Source: Skermanella stibiiresistens SB22
GTDB taxonomy: Bacteria; Pseudomonadota; Alphaproteobacteria; Azospirillales; Azospirillaceae
Length of the DNA: 64,000 nucleotides
NCBI RefSeq assembly: GCF_000576635.1
Contig: NZ_AVFL01000004.1
Span: 1 to 64,000, forward strand
Reading direction: 5' to 3'
The notes under the pieces were generated by a model. It worked only from the letters and a program-made list of their open reading frames with translations. It was not told the DNA's origin and made no database searches. This document shows positions 32,665 through 41,619 of the stretch, one piece after another (positions within the stretch are counted from its first letter, which is position 1; the number at the start of each line of letters is the position of its first letter). Position numbers and translations under genes: made by a program.

Positions 32665-33072
32665 GGGCTTCGGCTCAATCAAAGTTCCGTCCGGCGAGGT
32701 TCGCTCCGGCGTTGGTTGATCGGCCCGGATCGCACGCCGTTCTAGCAGACGCGCCGCCAATGCCGTGCCGCCCTGCGGCATTACCCCGAAGTGAGGGGCT
32801 GGAGGCTTTGAAAGCGGAGCGACCTTGCAATGAATTTCATAGCATTTCGCTGGTAAACATGATGTGGAAGCTGTGATAAATATCGGAATAAATCAAAACG
32901 CTTCAGCATATAAATGAGACCCTATAGTTAATGCTCTATAAACCATGTGTATTGGATTGCGATTTGAAAGGAGAGTTGCTTTTACTGATCATTAATTTGG
33001 GATGGGTATGCTTGGGATATCTTGGACGCGTCGACCGCGCCAGAGAAAAATCTCAAGCAAGGTATCCGTATC
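32665..33072. other. AT-rich intergenic region before the RTX gene
   Basis: About 400 bp, with 32820-33010 clearly AT-rich compared with the rest of the window. TATA-like stretches occur near 32910-32940, but no clear -35/-10 pair or GG-N10-GC sigma-54 site was found. It probably holds the promoter of the large plus-strand gene and that of the minus-strand GT2 gene. Confidence 0.5.
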
Positions 33073-36000
33073 ATGATTGCTCAATCGGTTGGCCAGACCC
33101 TTGTCGGCACCGGCGGCAACGACGTTCTCACCGGTGGTTCGGGCAACGACGTTTTGTGGGGCGACGGGCTTCCGGTGACGGTCACCGAACCCTTCACCCT
33201 GCGCGTCAAAGCCTCGGCGGACCTGTACCAGGGAGCGCCGCGGATGCGGGTATGGGCGGACAACGTCCTGCTCGGCGATGTGACGGTCACCGCCCTTCAC
33301 AAGGATGGCGTGTGGCAGGACTACGAGTTCTCGAAGGCGGGATTGTCGAGCGCCGCCAAGATCCGGATCGAATACGTCAACGACGTCTTTGGGGGCGCCC
33401 CATCCAAGGATCGGAATCTTTGGATCGACGGCATCGAGGTCAACGGCGTCTCCCTGGCGCCCGAACAGTCGACCTACGATCTCGGCTGGAAGAAGCAGGC
33501 CGGCCAGTCGGGCATGATGTGGGGCGGCTCGCTGAACTTCGACGTCTCCAAGTATCCGGCCGCGACGCATCCCGCGTGGGCTCCGGGGAGCGGGGCCGAC
33601 ACGCTGATCGGTGGCGCCGGCGACGACCTGCTTCATGGTGGCACCGGCGCCAATACGCTGGATGGCGGCGCCGGCATCGACACGGCGGGATATCTCGGGC
33701 GCCGCGCCGACCATACGGTCACCGCCCAGGCCGACGGCTCCGTCATCGTCACCGGTGCCGGCGCCACGGATCACCTGACCAATATCGAGAAGTTGAAATT
33801 CGCCGACGGCACGGTGGATCTGAAGGATCTGGTGCCCGTCGCGTCATCCGACAGGGCCGGCACCAAGGAGGGGTCGGCGGTGGTGGTCGACGCGCTGGCC
33901 AACGACACGGTGCCGGCCGGCGGGACCTTTCACCTGACCGGCGTGGCACAACCGGCCAACGGGATGGTTACCATCAATGCCGACGGTACCCTGACCTATA
34001 TCCCGAAGGACTATTGGAGCGGCGAGGATAGTTTTACCTACAGCCTGAGCGACGGCGAGCACGGAACCACGACGGGTACCGTGTCGGTCGAGGTCTCGGC
34101 GGTGGCGGACAAACCCCTGCTTTCGGTCGATGGCACTCTCCGAGCCGTGGTCAAGACGACGGAGACGACAATAGTGCCCATCGATATCGCCGCGAACCTT
34201 GTCGATCTCGACGGTTCCGAAAACCTCACCGTGATGGTCAGCGCGGTCCCGCAGGGGGTCACCTTCACGGCGGGCCACCTGGACGACGCCGGAAACTGGA
34301 TCCTGCAGCCGCCCGATCTGGCCGGGCTGAGGATGATCCTGCCGGCGGGGCTGGCCAACAGCTTCTCGCTCAATGTCGCGGCCCGCTCGGTCGAGACCTC
34401 CAACCAGAGCGCCGCCACCACCTCCAAGAAGGTCGAGGTGCAACTCGCCAAGGCAGTCAGCGACGACATCGTGGTGCGGGTCTCCGGCGACAACTACAAG
34501 GGCGCCGCCACGTTCGGCCTCTACCTGGATGGCCAGAAGATCGGCCAGTCGGTCGCGGTCCAGGCGTCGCACAAGCTGGGCCAGTGGCAGGACGTGGTCT
34601 TCAAGCTGGCGAGCGGCGTCGATCCGGCCAAGGTCGAGCTTCGCTACGAGAACGACCTGGGCGACAGCGGCGGCGACCGCAACCTCTACATCCAGTACAT
34701 GGATGTTCGCGGCACCCGCTACCTGCCGGGCGATGGCAAGTACGAGCGGAACGGCAAGACCACCATCACCGGTCAGGAAGGGCTGCTGTGGGGTGGCAAG
34801 CTGACCTTCGTCACGGGGGCGGAGGCGCCGGCTCCCAGCCCAGGCGCTGAGGCTGGTACGGGGGGCGGCACGGGGAATGGTGGAGGCACGGAGACCGGCT
34901 CCGGCTCCGGCCTGATCACGGTCAAGGCGTCGGGCGACACGGCCGGCGGCGTCCCGCCGAAATTCGACCTCTACGTCAACGGCCTCAAGGTCGGCTCGTC
35001 CACGTCGGTGACGGCGTCGCACGCCACGGGGGACTGGCAGACCTTCAGCTTCACGCCGCCCACCGGCACCACGGCGGGGACCAAGATCGAATTGCGCTAC
35101 ACCAACGACAGTTCGGCCAGCGGCGACCGCAACCTGTTCGTGGACTATATCGAGGTCAATGGCACCCGCTTGGAGGCCGAGGACGCGACCTATGTCCGGT
35201 CGAGCCTCAGCACGATCACGGGCACCCAGTCGATGAACTGGGCCGGCAGCCTCGTCTTCAACGGCCCGGCGGTGACGATCCTGCCCGCCGTCGTCGAGGT
35301 CAAGCCGACGGGGGCGCTGATCAAGGCACCCGATCTGGCGGATGCCACCAAGTCGGGTGGGATCGTCTCGCTCCAGCTTCAGAACGAAAGCGCCACCAAG
35401 GCGCAGGCCGCCGGCGAGATCACCTTCGGCCATGTCTTCAAGGAGGGCGACGTCGGGCCGGGCAAATACCTGGTCGCCGTGATCAACGGGCGCGAGGTGC
35501 CGGTCCAACTGGATGTCAAGGCGACCCACCAGGACGGCTCCGTCCGCCACGCCCTGCTGACCATCGCCGAGCCGGCCCTGGCGGCGGGGGCCAAGGTCGA
35601 TGTGATGCTCAAACTGGCGTCCGCCCCGCCGGCCGGTGCCGCGATCAAGGCCGCCGATATCCTGGCCCACGGCTATGACGTCGATATCAACCTGACGATG
35701 AGGAACGCCGACGGAACCGTCAGCAAGATCTCGGTCGACGCGGCGGCCGAGCTGTCGAAGGCGATCGCCGCCGGCACCCTGACGACCTGGATCAGCGGAC
35801 CGCTGGCCAGCGAATTCCGGGTGGTCAAGGCGATCAACGACCACTTGAACGTCACGCTGGACATCCGCGCCTTCAAGGATGGCACGGTGCGGACCGACGT
35901 GATCATGGGCGTCGAAAGCTCTTACAAGGCCGGCGTTCCAACCTTCCACAACTACGACGTCCAGGTGCTCGACCACGGCAAGGTGGCCTATTCGATGGCC

Positions 36001-37821
36001 GGCATCGCGCACTACCGCAACACCACCTGGCACAAGGAGATCTGGTCCGGCGGGGCACCCGGCACCCATGTCGTCTACGACGTGGACTACCTGGAGAAGA
36101 CCGGCGCGGTGCCCGCGATCGACAGCTCCATGGGCGTGCTCGCCAGCAGCGTCGGCCTGCCAACGGGGGCGGACACCGACCCGATGGGCAACGCCATGAT
36201 CTACAAGAAGATGTCCGACGTGGGCGGCCGCGCCGACATCGGCATCATGCCGACCTGGAACGCGCGCTATCTGGCGAGCCAGGACGCCAAGGCGATGGAC
36301 ACCATGCTCGCCAACGCCGACGCCAGCGGCAGCATCCCGTGGCACTACCGTGACGAGGCGACCGGCGAGTATCTCAGGATCGACCAGCATCCCAAGCTGT
36401 GGATGGACGGCCGCACCAATTGGCCGCAGTTCGGCTCCGACGGGCTGACAAACGGCTTCGCCGCCGGCTACAGCGTCGGCTGGGAGATGGACACCTCGCA
36501 CCAGCCGGCCCTGAACTACCTGCCATACCTGGTCACCGGCTCGCAGTATTACCTGGACGGCCTGACCGCCCAGACCGCCTATTCTCTGGCGGCCTTCGCC
36601 CCTCACTATCGCGGTTACGAGGAAGGGTTCCTGGACTTCGACCAGGTGCGCGGCCGGGCCTGGACATGGCGCAACCTGAGCGACGCGGCCTACATCACGC
36701 CCGACGACAGCGACATGAAGACCTATTTCGAGCACTATCTGGAAAGCAACATGGAGGGGCTGGTCCAGCGCTACATCGTCGAGGGCAAGGCGGACAAATA
36801 CGGCGAACTGGAAGGCTTCCTACCCGACGCCGGCTATGATGGCGAGCTTCGGGTCTGGCAGCTCGACTTCGTGGCGATCGCCTTGAGCGGCGCCGCCGAG
36901 CGCGGCAGCGACGCGGCCCGCCAGATGCTGGAATGGATGGACCCGTTCCTGTCGGGCCGCTTCATCAACGCCGACAAGGGCTTCGATCCCCGGTTCGGCG
37001 CGGCGTACACCCTGAACATCCACGGGAAGAGCGGCGGGGCCGACTACACGACCTGGGCGGAGATGTTCAAGAGCAGCTTCGGCAGCTCGCCGACCGCCCC
37101 GGAGGAAGGCATCCTCGGCTCGCCCGGATCCCCCTATGGCTACGCCAACAACGCCCGCGCGGCGGTCGCCTCGATCTTCACCGCCACCCAGTCGCCCGAC
37201 GCGATGGAGGCCTATGGCTTCCTGACCAAGTCGATCGTGCACGCCAAGGGCGCCGCCGCGTGGTTCTACGACCCGACCTGGAACATCGCGCCCAAGCTGT
37301 CGGATGGCAGCCTGCTCGAACTGGCCGACATCAAGATCACCAGCTCGTCGGGCCGCCAGACCATCACGGGCACCGACAAGAACGAACTGATCCACGGATC
37401 GCTCGGAGACGACACCATCACCGGCGGCAAGGGCATCGACTTCCTGTTCGGTGCCGAGGGCAACGATACCCTGTCCGGCGGACCCGGCGACGACTTCCTG
37501 TACGGAGGTGACGGCAACGATCGCCTGATCGGCGGTTTGGGCAACGACTATCTGAAGGGCAACGCCGGCAAAGACACCTTCGTGTTCGGTGCCGACGCCG
37601 GGGGCCGCGACACCATCGCCGACTTCCAGTACGGCCAGGATCACCTGGAGATCAAAGCCAACCTCAACAACAACGGGTTGAAGACGGCGGCCCAGGTCAT
37701 ATCCACCGCCACGGCGAACGAGGACGGCGACGCCGTGCTTCACCTGGGTGGCGGCATCGAGATCCTATTGGTCGGCGTGCAACCCTCGCACCTGCACGCC
37801 GACATGGTGATCATGAACTGA
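33073..37821 (+). CDS. Giant RTX protein with three carbohydrate-binding modules and an enzyme-like core
   Basis: 1582 aa. Order seen: a short RTX motif at residues 7-32 (GTGGNDVLTGGSGNDVL); carbohydrate module A (about 35-158); a second RTX block (174-209); a cadherin/VCBS-like domain (254-345, ending SFTYSLSDGEHG); module B (465-582); a Gly-rich linker; module C (613-732); a unique region of about 690 residues with many aromatic and acidic residues (for example GRTNWPQFGSDGLTNG and GFLDFDQVRGRAWTWRN); and C-terminal RTX repeats (about 1430-1510). The modules share DRNLFVDYIEVNGTR-type ends, like calcium-dependent CBM36/60 domains. The core looks like an alpha/alpha-toroid hydrolase or lyase, not identified. 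It is probably secreted by a type I system; none is encoded here. The start is the ATG at 33073 with CAAGG upstream; a TTG at 33022 is possible. Confidence 0.85.
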   Translation: MIAQSVGQTLVGTGGNDVLTGGSGNDVLWGDGLPVTVTEPFTLRVKASADLYQGAPRMRVWADNVLLGDVTVTALHKDGVWQDYEFSKAGLSSAAKIRIEYVNDVFGGAPSKDRNLWIDGIEVNGVSLAPEQSTYDLGWKKQAGQSGMMWGGSLNFDVSKYPAATHPAWAPGSGADTLIGGAGDDLLHGGTGANTLDGGAGIDTAGYLGRRADHTVTAQADGSVIVTGAGATDHLTNIEKLKFADGTVDLKDLVPVASSDRAGTKEGSAVVVDALANDTVPAGGTFHLTGVAQPANGMVTINADGTLTYIPKDYWSGEDSFTYSLSDGEHGTTTGTVSVEVSAVADKPLLSVDGTLRAVVKTTETTIVPIDIAANLVDLDGSENLTVMVSAVPQGVTFTAGHLDDAGNWILQPPDLAGLRMILPAGLANSFSLNVAARSVETSNQSAATTSKKVEVQLAKAVSDDIVVRVSGDNYKGAATFGLYLDGQKIGQSVAVQASHKLGQWQDVVFKLASGVDPAKVELRYENDLGDSGGDRNLYIQYMDVRGTRYLPGDGKYERNGKTTITGQEGLLWGGKLTFVTGAEAPAPSPGAEAGTGGGTGNGGGTETGSGSGLITVKASGDTAGGVPPKFDLYVNGLKVGSSTSVTASHATGDWQTFSFTPPTGTTAGTKIELRYTNDSSASGDRNLFVDYIEVNGTRLEAEDATYVRSSLSTITGTQSMNWAGSLVFNGPAVTILPAVVEVKPTGALIKAPDLADATKSGGIVSLQLQNESATKAQAAGEITFGHVFKEGDVGPGKYLVAVINGREVPVQLDVKATHQDGSVRHALLTIAEPALAAGAKVDVMLKLASAPPAGAAIKAADILAHGYDVDINLTMRNADGTVSKISVDAAAELSKAIAAGTLTTWISGPLASEFRVVKAINDHLNVTLDIRAFKDGTVRTDVIMGVESSYKAGVPTFHNYDVQVLDHGKVAYSMAGIAHYRNTTWHKEIWSGGAPGTHVVYDVDYLEKTGAVPAIDSSMGVLASSVGLPTGADTDPMGNAMIYKKMSDVGGRADIGIMPTWNARYLASQDAKAMDTMLANADASGSIPWHYRDEATGEYLRIDQHPKLWMDGRTNWPQFGSDGLTNGFAAGYSVGWEMDTSHQPALNYLPYLVTGSQYYLDGLTAQTAYSLAAFAPHYRGYEEGFLDFDQVRGRAWTWRNLSDAAYITPDDSDMKTYFEHYLESNMEGLVQRYIVEGKADKYGELEGFLPDAGYDGELRVWQLDFVAIALSGAAERGSDAARQMLEWMDPFLSGRFINADKGFDPRFGAAYTLNIHGKSGGADYTTWAEMFKSSFGSSPTAPEEGILGSPGSPYGYANNARAAVASIFTATQSPDAMEAYGFLTKSIVHAKGAAAWFYDPTWNIAPKLSDGSLLELADIKITSSSGRQTITGTDKNELIHGSLGDDTITGGKGIDFLFGAEGNDTLSGGPGDDFLYGGDGNDRLIGGLGNDYLKGNAGKDTFVFGADAGGRDTIADFQYGQDHLEIKANLNNNGLKTAAQVISTATANEDGDAVLHLGGGIEILLVGVQPSHLHADMVIMN

Positions 37822-37834
37822 GGCGTCCCGACCT

Positions 37835-37854
37835 AGGCGCCTTAGGGGGCGCCT
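37835..37854. terminator. Bidirectional hairpin between convergent genes
   Basis: AGGCGCC (37835-37841) and GGCGCCT (37848-37854) form a 7-bp GC stem with a 6-base loop. It lies between the RTX gene and the convergent GT39-like gene, touching the latter's stop codon. No T run is seen. Confidence 0.5.
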
Positions 37855-39392
37855 CAGGGGGCGGGGCGCCACAGCGACAGCTTCAAGCCCTTGAAATCAT
37901 GTTCCTCGACCGCTCGCCAGCCCAGCTTGGCGAGCGGTTCCATTTCCAGCGGCGGCACCTGGGCCAGCCAGATCCGGGGAGCCGCCGTCGCCTCTGGCAG
38001 GGCGCCCCAGCCAACCAGCAGGCGGCGGCCGTCGGGGCCGGCGGCGTCGCCCTCGGCCTCCAGTCCCAGCCGGCGCCACCACTCCGGTCCCAGCTTGGCG
38101 CGGATGTCCGCCCAGCGTTCCGGCGGGTCGCTCGCCTGGACGCGGAGCGGCGAGCCCCAATCGGGGCCGAGATACTGACGGGCCAGCCCCCAGAACACGG
38201 TCGTGTCCGGGGCGATCACCGCGTCCCCCGCCTCGCGCCGGCTATCCAGGAAGGCGGCGGCGGCCGGAAAATCGTCGCTCTTGCCGGCGCGCGCCACCTG
38301 AACGGCGGCTTGGACCCCGAAACCCATCGCCAGCACGGCGGCCACCACCATCGCCGCGGCGCGCATCCGTTCCGCCAGCGCCACGACCGCGGCGGCGAGC
38401 GCCAGGGCCACCAGCGGTTCGGAGAACAGCAGGGCCCGGATGTGCCACGCCGGGCGGAAGCCGTGGCTGATCGCCAGCAGCAGGGCTGGGGGCAGCACCA
38501 CGAAGGCGAGCGTCAGGGCGCGGACCCGCCGGTCGGCGACCGCTCCCCCCAGAAGGGTGGCGAGGACCAGCGCCATCAGCGCCGCCGCGATCCAGGACGG
38601 CGGCCCGACCACCAGCTGGGTCAGCGTCGACCAGACCTGCGAGGCCGACGGCGCCGAGGTGTGGCTGACCGAACGGACCATGCTGTTGCCCAGCGCCGGC
38701 AGGCTGGCGACCGCGATGATGGCGTGGAGCAGGACGGCCCGCTTCAGCAAGGCGCCGCGCCGGCCCGGACCCGCCTCCCACGCGCGGAGCGCCAGATATG
38801 CCGGAAAAGCCGGGATCATCAGCATGCCCGTCGCGTGGGTGTATGCGATGGCCAGTTCCGCGACCCCGGCCAGCACCGCCCAGCGTTTCCACGCCGCGGC
38901 GCCGCTTTCGTCGGCCAGACGCTCGATCCCGTACCAAGCCGCCACCGCCAGCGCCATCAGGAAGGCGTACATCCTGACCTGATCGGCCTCGTAAATCGCC
39001 ATCGGCATCAGCGCGAACAGCGCCGCCGCCCCGGCGGCCACGTCCCGGCCAAAGACCCGGAGGGCTCCAAGATACAAGCCGGCCAGCGCGGCGAGGCTCC
39101 AGGCCAGCGCGTTGAGCGCCAGCCACGGATCGGCGCCCGACGGTAGGGCCCATAGGCCGAGCTGGAGATAATACAGCGGTGGATGGAGGTCGAAGCGGAG
39201 GATCGCGACCAGCATGTCGACCGGGCCGAGGGCGGAGAACACCGCGCCATAGATCTCGTCGTACCACAGATGTCCGTCGAAGGCGGCGAGCCGGGCCGTC
39301 AGGGCCAGCGCGACGATCGCCAGCGGCACCGCCGCGGCGTTCAAGACGGGGTGGGAGCGGGATCGGGCCGCGACGGAGGTTTCCACGGTCAT
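37854..39392 (-). CDS. GT39-like polytopic membrane protein
   Basis: 512 aa with about 10-12 helices. The first loop has HLWYDEIYGAVFSALGP and the next RFDLHPPLYYLQLGLW, which together are the PMT/ArnT-like signature with catalytic acidic residues at the membrane edge. A soluble C-terminal domain of about 120 residues follows (FWGLARQYLGPDWGSP). It probably transfers a sugar from a polyprenyl carrier in the periplasm. It is the last gene of a three-gene operon after the ligase and the GT4-GT2 fusion. I use the ATG at 39392 (GGAG 11 bp upstream); a GTG at 39407 is possible. Confidence 0.8.
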   Translation of the reverse strand: MTVETSVAARSRSHPVLNAAAVPLAIVALALTARLAAFDGHLWYDEIYGAVFSALGPVDMLVAILRFDLHPPLYYLQLGLWALPSGADPWLALNALAWSLAALAGLYLGALRVFGRDVAAGAAALFALMPMAIYEADQVRMYAFLMALAVAAWYGIERLADESGAAAWKRWAVLAGVAELAIAYTHATGMLMIPAFPAYLALRAWEAGPGRRGALLKRAVLLHAIIAVASLPALGNSMVRSVSHTSAPSASQVWSTLTQLVVGPPSWIAAALMALVLATLLGGAVADRRVRALTLAFVVLPPALLLAISHGFRPAWHIRALLFSEPLVALALAAAVVALAERMRAAAMVVAAVLAMGFGVQAAVQVARAGKSDDFPAAAAFLDSRREAGDAVIAPDTTVFWGLARQYLGPDWGSPLRVQASDPPERWADIRAKLGPEWWRRLGLEAEGDAAGPDGRRLLVGWGALPEATAAPRIWLAQVPPLEMEPLAKLGWRAVEEHDFKGLKLSLWRPAP

Positions 39393-39429
39393 GGGGCTGG
39401 TCTCCACTTCGGGAAAATATGCGGCGGCG

Positions 39430-41586
39430 TCACAGGCCGAGCGGTTTCTCGCCCCGAACGATGCCGCGGCCGGCGGACACGACGGCCCGTCCGACCTCGC
39501 CGCGCGTCAAGCCGTGCCCATCGCGCAGCAGGGTCCGCAGCGCCTCCACGAAGCTGCCGTCCCGCGCGGCGCGGGTCAGCGCCAGCCGGGCGGCCCAATA
39601 GCGCCGGCGCTTCAGGATCAGCAGGGATTGGTCCTGGAGCGGTCCCGGCTGATCGCCCAGCCAGCGGATCACCAGGGTCATGGCGCGAACATTGTCCAGC
39701 ATGCGCGAGACCACCCGGTCGTTCGCGCGCGACAGGCTGGTCGGCAGGTTGCCGATCACGGTATCCGGCTCGGCCGAGAAGGCGATCCGCCGCGCCGAGA
39801 TCACCGCGCGCCAGAACAGTTCGTAATCCTCGCAGGTCCGCAGATCGGTGGGAAACAGCCCCCCCAGCCGTTCCAGCAGGGAGCGGCGCAGGATCACGCT
39901 GGATGTCTTGATATGCCAGCCGTCAAGCAGTGTCAGCGGTTCGCACTTCTGTTCGGCCGTCAGCGGAAACGGCGACGAGGCGCCGGTATCGACCTCGAAA
40001 TCGTGGACGCAACGGGAATGGACGAAATCGATGTCGTCGGCCCGGCCGATCAGGGCGCGGGCGTTCTCCAGCTTGTCCGGCAGCCAGGTGTCGTCGGAAT
40101 CGAGCAGGGCGATCCAGTCGCCGGTCGCCATGCGGATGCCGCGATTTCGGGCGGTGGCGACGCCAGCGTTGGATTGCCAGACGAAACGGACACGGCCGTC
40201 AGACGCCGCCAGCTTCTTGACCAGCGCCTCCGTCCCGTCGGTCGAGCCGTCGTCCACCACGATGATCTCGTGGGCGGGATAGCTTTGGGCCTGGACCGAG
40301 CGAATGGTCGCAACCAACCGATCCGCCCGCTGGTACGCCGGGATCACGACGCTGAAGCGGGGCGGCCCGGAAGGTCTGGCGTGGGTTCCGGTCATCCGCT
40401 CGGCTTTGGGCCCGCCCTTCAGGGCGCCGCGCAGGGTATCCTTGAGCTGGCCGGCCAATCGTGGCGCTCGGGCTGCGGCCATGGCCGTCGCCTGCGCGTT
40501 GTGGCGGGCGGGGTCGTTCAGGCCATCGCGGATCACGGCGATCATCTCCTCTTCGTCGCGGCACAGGTGCCCGGCCTCGCCGAAGCGGTCGAACAGGTCA
40601 CGGAAAATGGGCAGGTCGAAAGCGAGGATCGGCCGCGCCAGCGCCAGGGCGTCGGCCAGAACCCCGCTCGGGGAGTAGCGATAATGCCCTCCCGAATAGG
40701 GCATGCACACGTAATGCATGCGCGACAACCGCTGGACATATTTGGCGCGATCGAGCTTGCCGGTGGCGGGACGGGTCGTCAGCGCCGCCATGCCGGCCTC
40801 CAGGTCGGCTCCCGCCAGATCCGGCGCCAGCTTGCCGATGGCGTGGAACTCGACGCCCGGCCGGGCGGCCCGGCGCGCGATCTCCAGGAAGCTCAGGAAG
40901 CCCTTCTCGCGCGACGCCGCTCCCATGAAGCCGATCCGGATCGGCTCGCCCATCTCGAGGCTCGCCCCGTCAAGGACGACGGTGGCGGCCTCGGCCGTGC
41001 TGACCGGATGCGGCAACAGCCGGACCGCGTCTGGCGGCAGCTTGGGCAGCGTCGCCAGCAACTCGTCGCGGATCGGCGGTTCCATCACGAAGTAGCGGAC
41101 GGGCAGGCGGCTGGGCAGCGACATGGCGGACCTCATGTCCGTCATTCGCGTCAGCGGGTTGCGCGACCGCCAGGACCACAGGGCCGCCAGATTGCCGTGC
41201 AGCACGATATGGACGTCGAGCGCCCGCGCTCTGGCACCCCGGATCTTCAGCGCCTGGACCTTGAGGGCCGTGATCAGAGACGGGAACGAACTGGCGAGGA
41301 TCAGGTGCGATCCGGCGGCCAAGTCCAGCAGCCGGCCCATCAGCGCCAGATCGTGGGCGAAGCGTTTCGCGAAAGGAGCCGAGCGGGGCGGTGGGGATAT
41401 CGTCTGGAAATCCACCCGCGCGCGGTCGACCGGATCCATCAAGGCCCGAACCCTCTCCAGGTGGCCCGCCTCGGCGTGGAAGGACACCGGCTCGTCGGGG
41501 AACGCGCGCGCCACCGTTTCGAGCAGTCCGGTGTTCACCGGGACGTGCTCGTCGCCCCAGATGATCGGTTCGGTCACGACGATCAT
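39430..41586 (-). CDS. Bifunctional glycosyltransferase, GT-B domain fused to GT2
   Basis: 718 aa with two catalytic domains. Residues about 1-400 are a GT-B (GT4-like) enzyme with PIRIGFMGAASREKGFLSFL and YSPSGVLADALALARPILAF. Residues about 420-718 are a GT-A family 2 enzyme: FSVVIPAYQRADRLVATIRS, IIVVDDGSTDGTEALVKK, NAGVATARNRGIRMATGDW, DXD region LLDSDDTWLPD, and an acceptor-side HIKTSSVILRRSLLERLGG. It could add two consecutive sugars. It lies 33 bp after the ligase gene and 37 bp before the chosen GT39-like start, in one operon. Confidence 0.88.
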   Translation of the reverse strand: MIVVTEPIIWGDEHVPVNTGLLETVARAFPDEPVSFHAEAGHLERVRALMDPVDRARVDFQTISPPPRSAPFAKRFAHDLALMGRLLDLAAGSHLILASSFPSLITALKVQALKIRGARARALDVHIVLHGNLAALWSWRSRNPLTRMTDMRSAMSLPSRLPVRYFVMEPPIRDELLATLPKLPPDAVRLLPHPVSTAEAATVVLDGASLEMGEPIRIGFMGAASREKGFLSFLEIARRAARPGVEFHAIGKLAPDLAGADLEAGMAALTTRPATGKLDRAKYVQRLSRMHYVCMPYSGGHYRYSPSGVLADALALARPILAFDLPIFRDLFDRFGEAGHLCRDEEEMIAVIRDGLNDPARHNAQATAMAAARAPRLAGQLKDTLRGALKGGPKAERMTGTHARPSGPPRFSVVIPAYQRADRLVATIRSVQAQSYPAHEIIVVDDGSTDGTEALVKKLAASDGRVRFVWQSNAGVATARNRGIRMATGDWIALLDSDDTWLPDKLENARALIGRADDIDFVHSRCVHDFEVDTGASSPFPLTAEQKCEPLTLLDGWHIKTSSVILRRSLLERLGGLFPTDLRTCEDYELFWRAVISARRIAFSAEPDTVIGNLPTSLSRANDRVVSRMLDNVRAMTLVIRWLGDQPGPLQDQSLLILKRRRYWAARLALTRAARDGSFVEALRTLLRDGHGLTRGEVGRAVVSAGRGIVRGEKPLGL

Positions 41587-41619
41587 GTCTGATTCAGCGC
41601 TTGGTTCCAGCTTCGGGGC

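Noticed and set aside
33844-36735. 963-aa minus-strand frame under the RTX gene.
   Set aside because: It is a shadow of the plus-strand RTX frame, which has clear domains; the minus frame has none.
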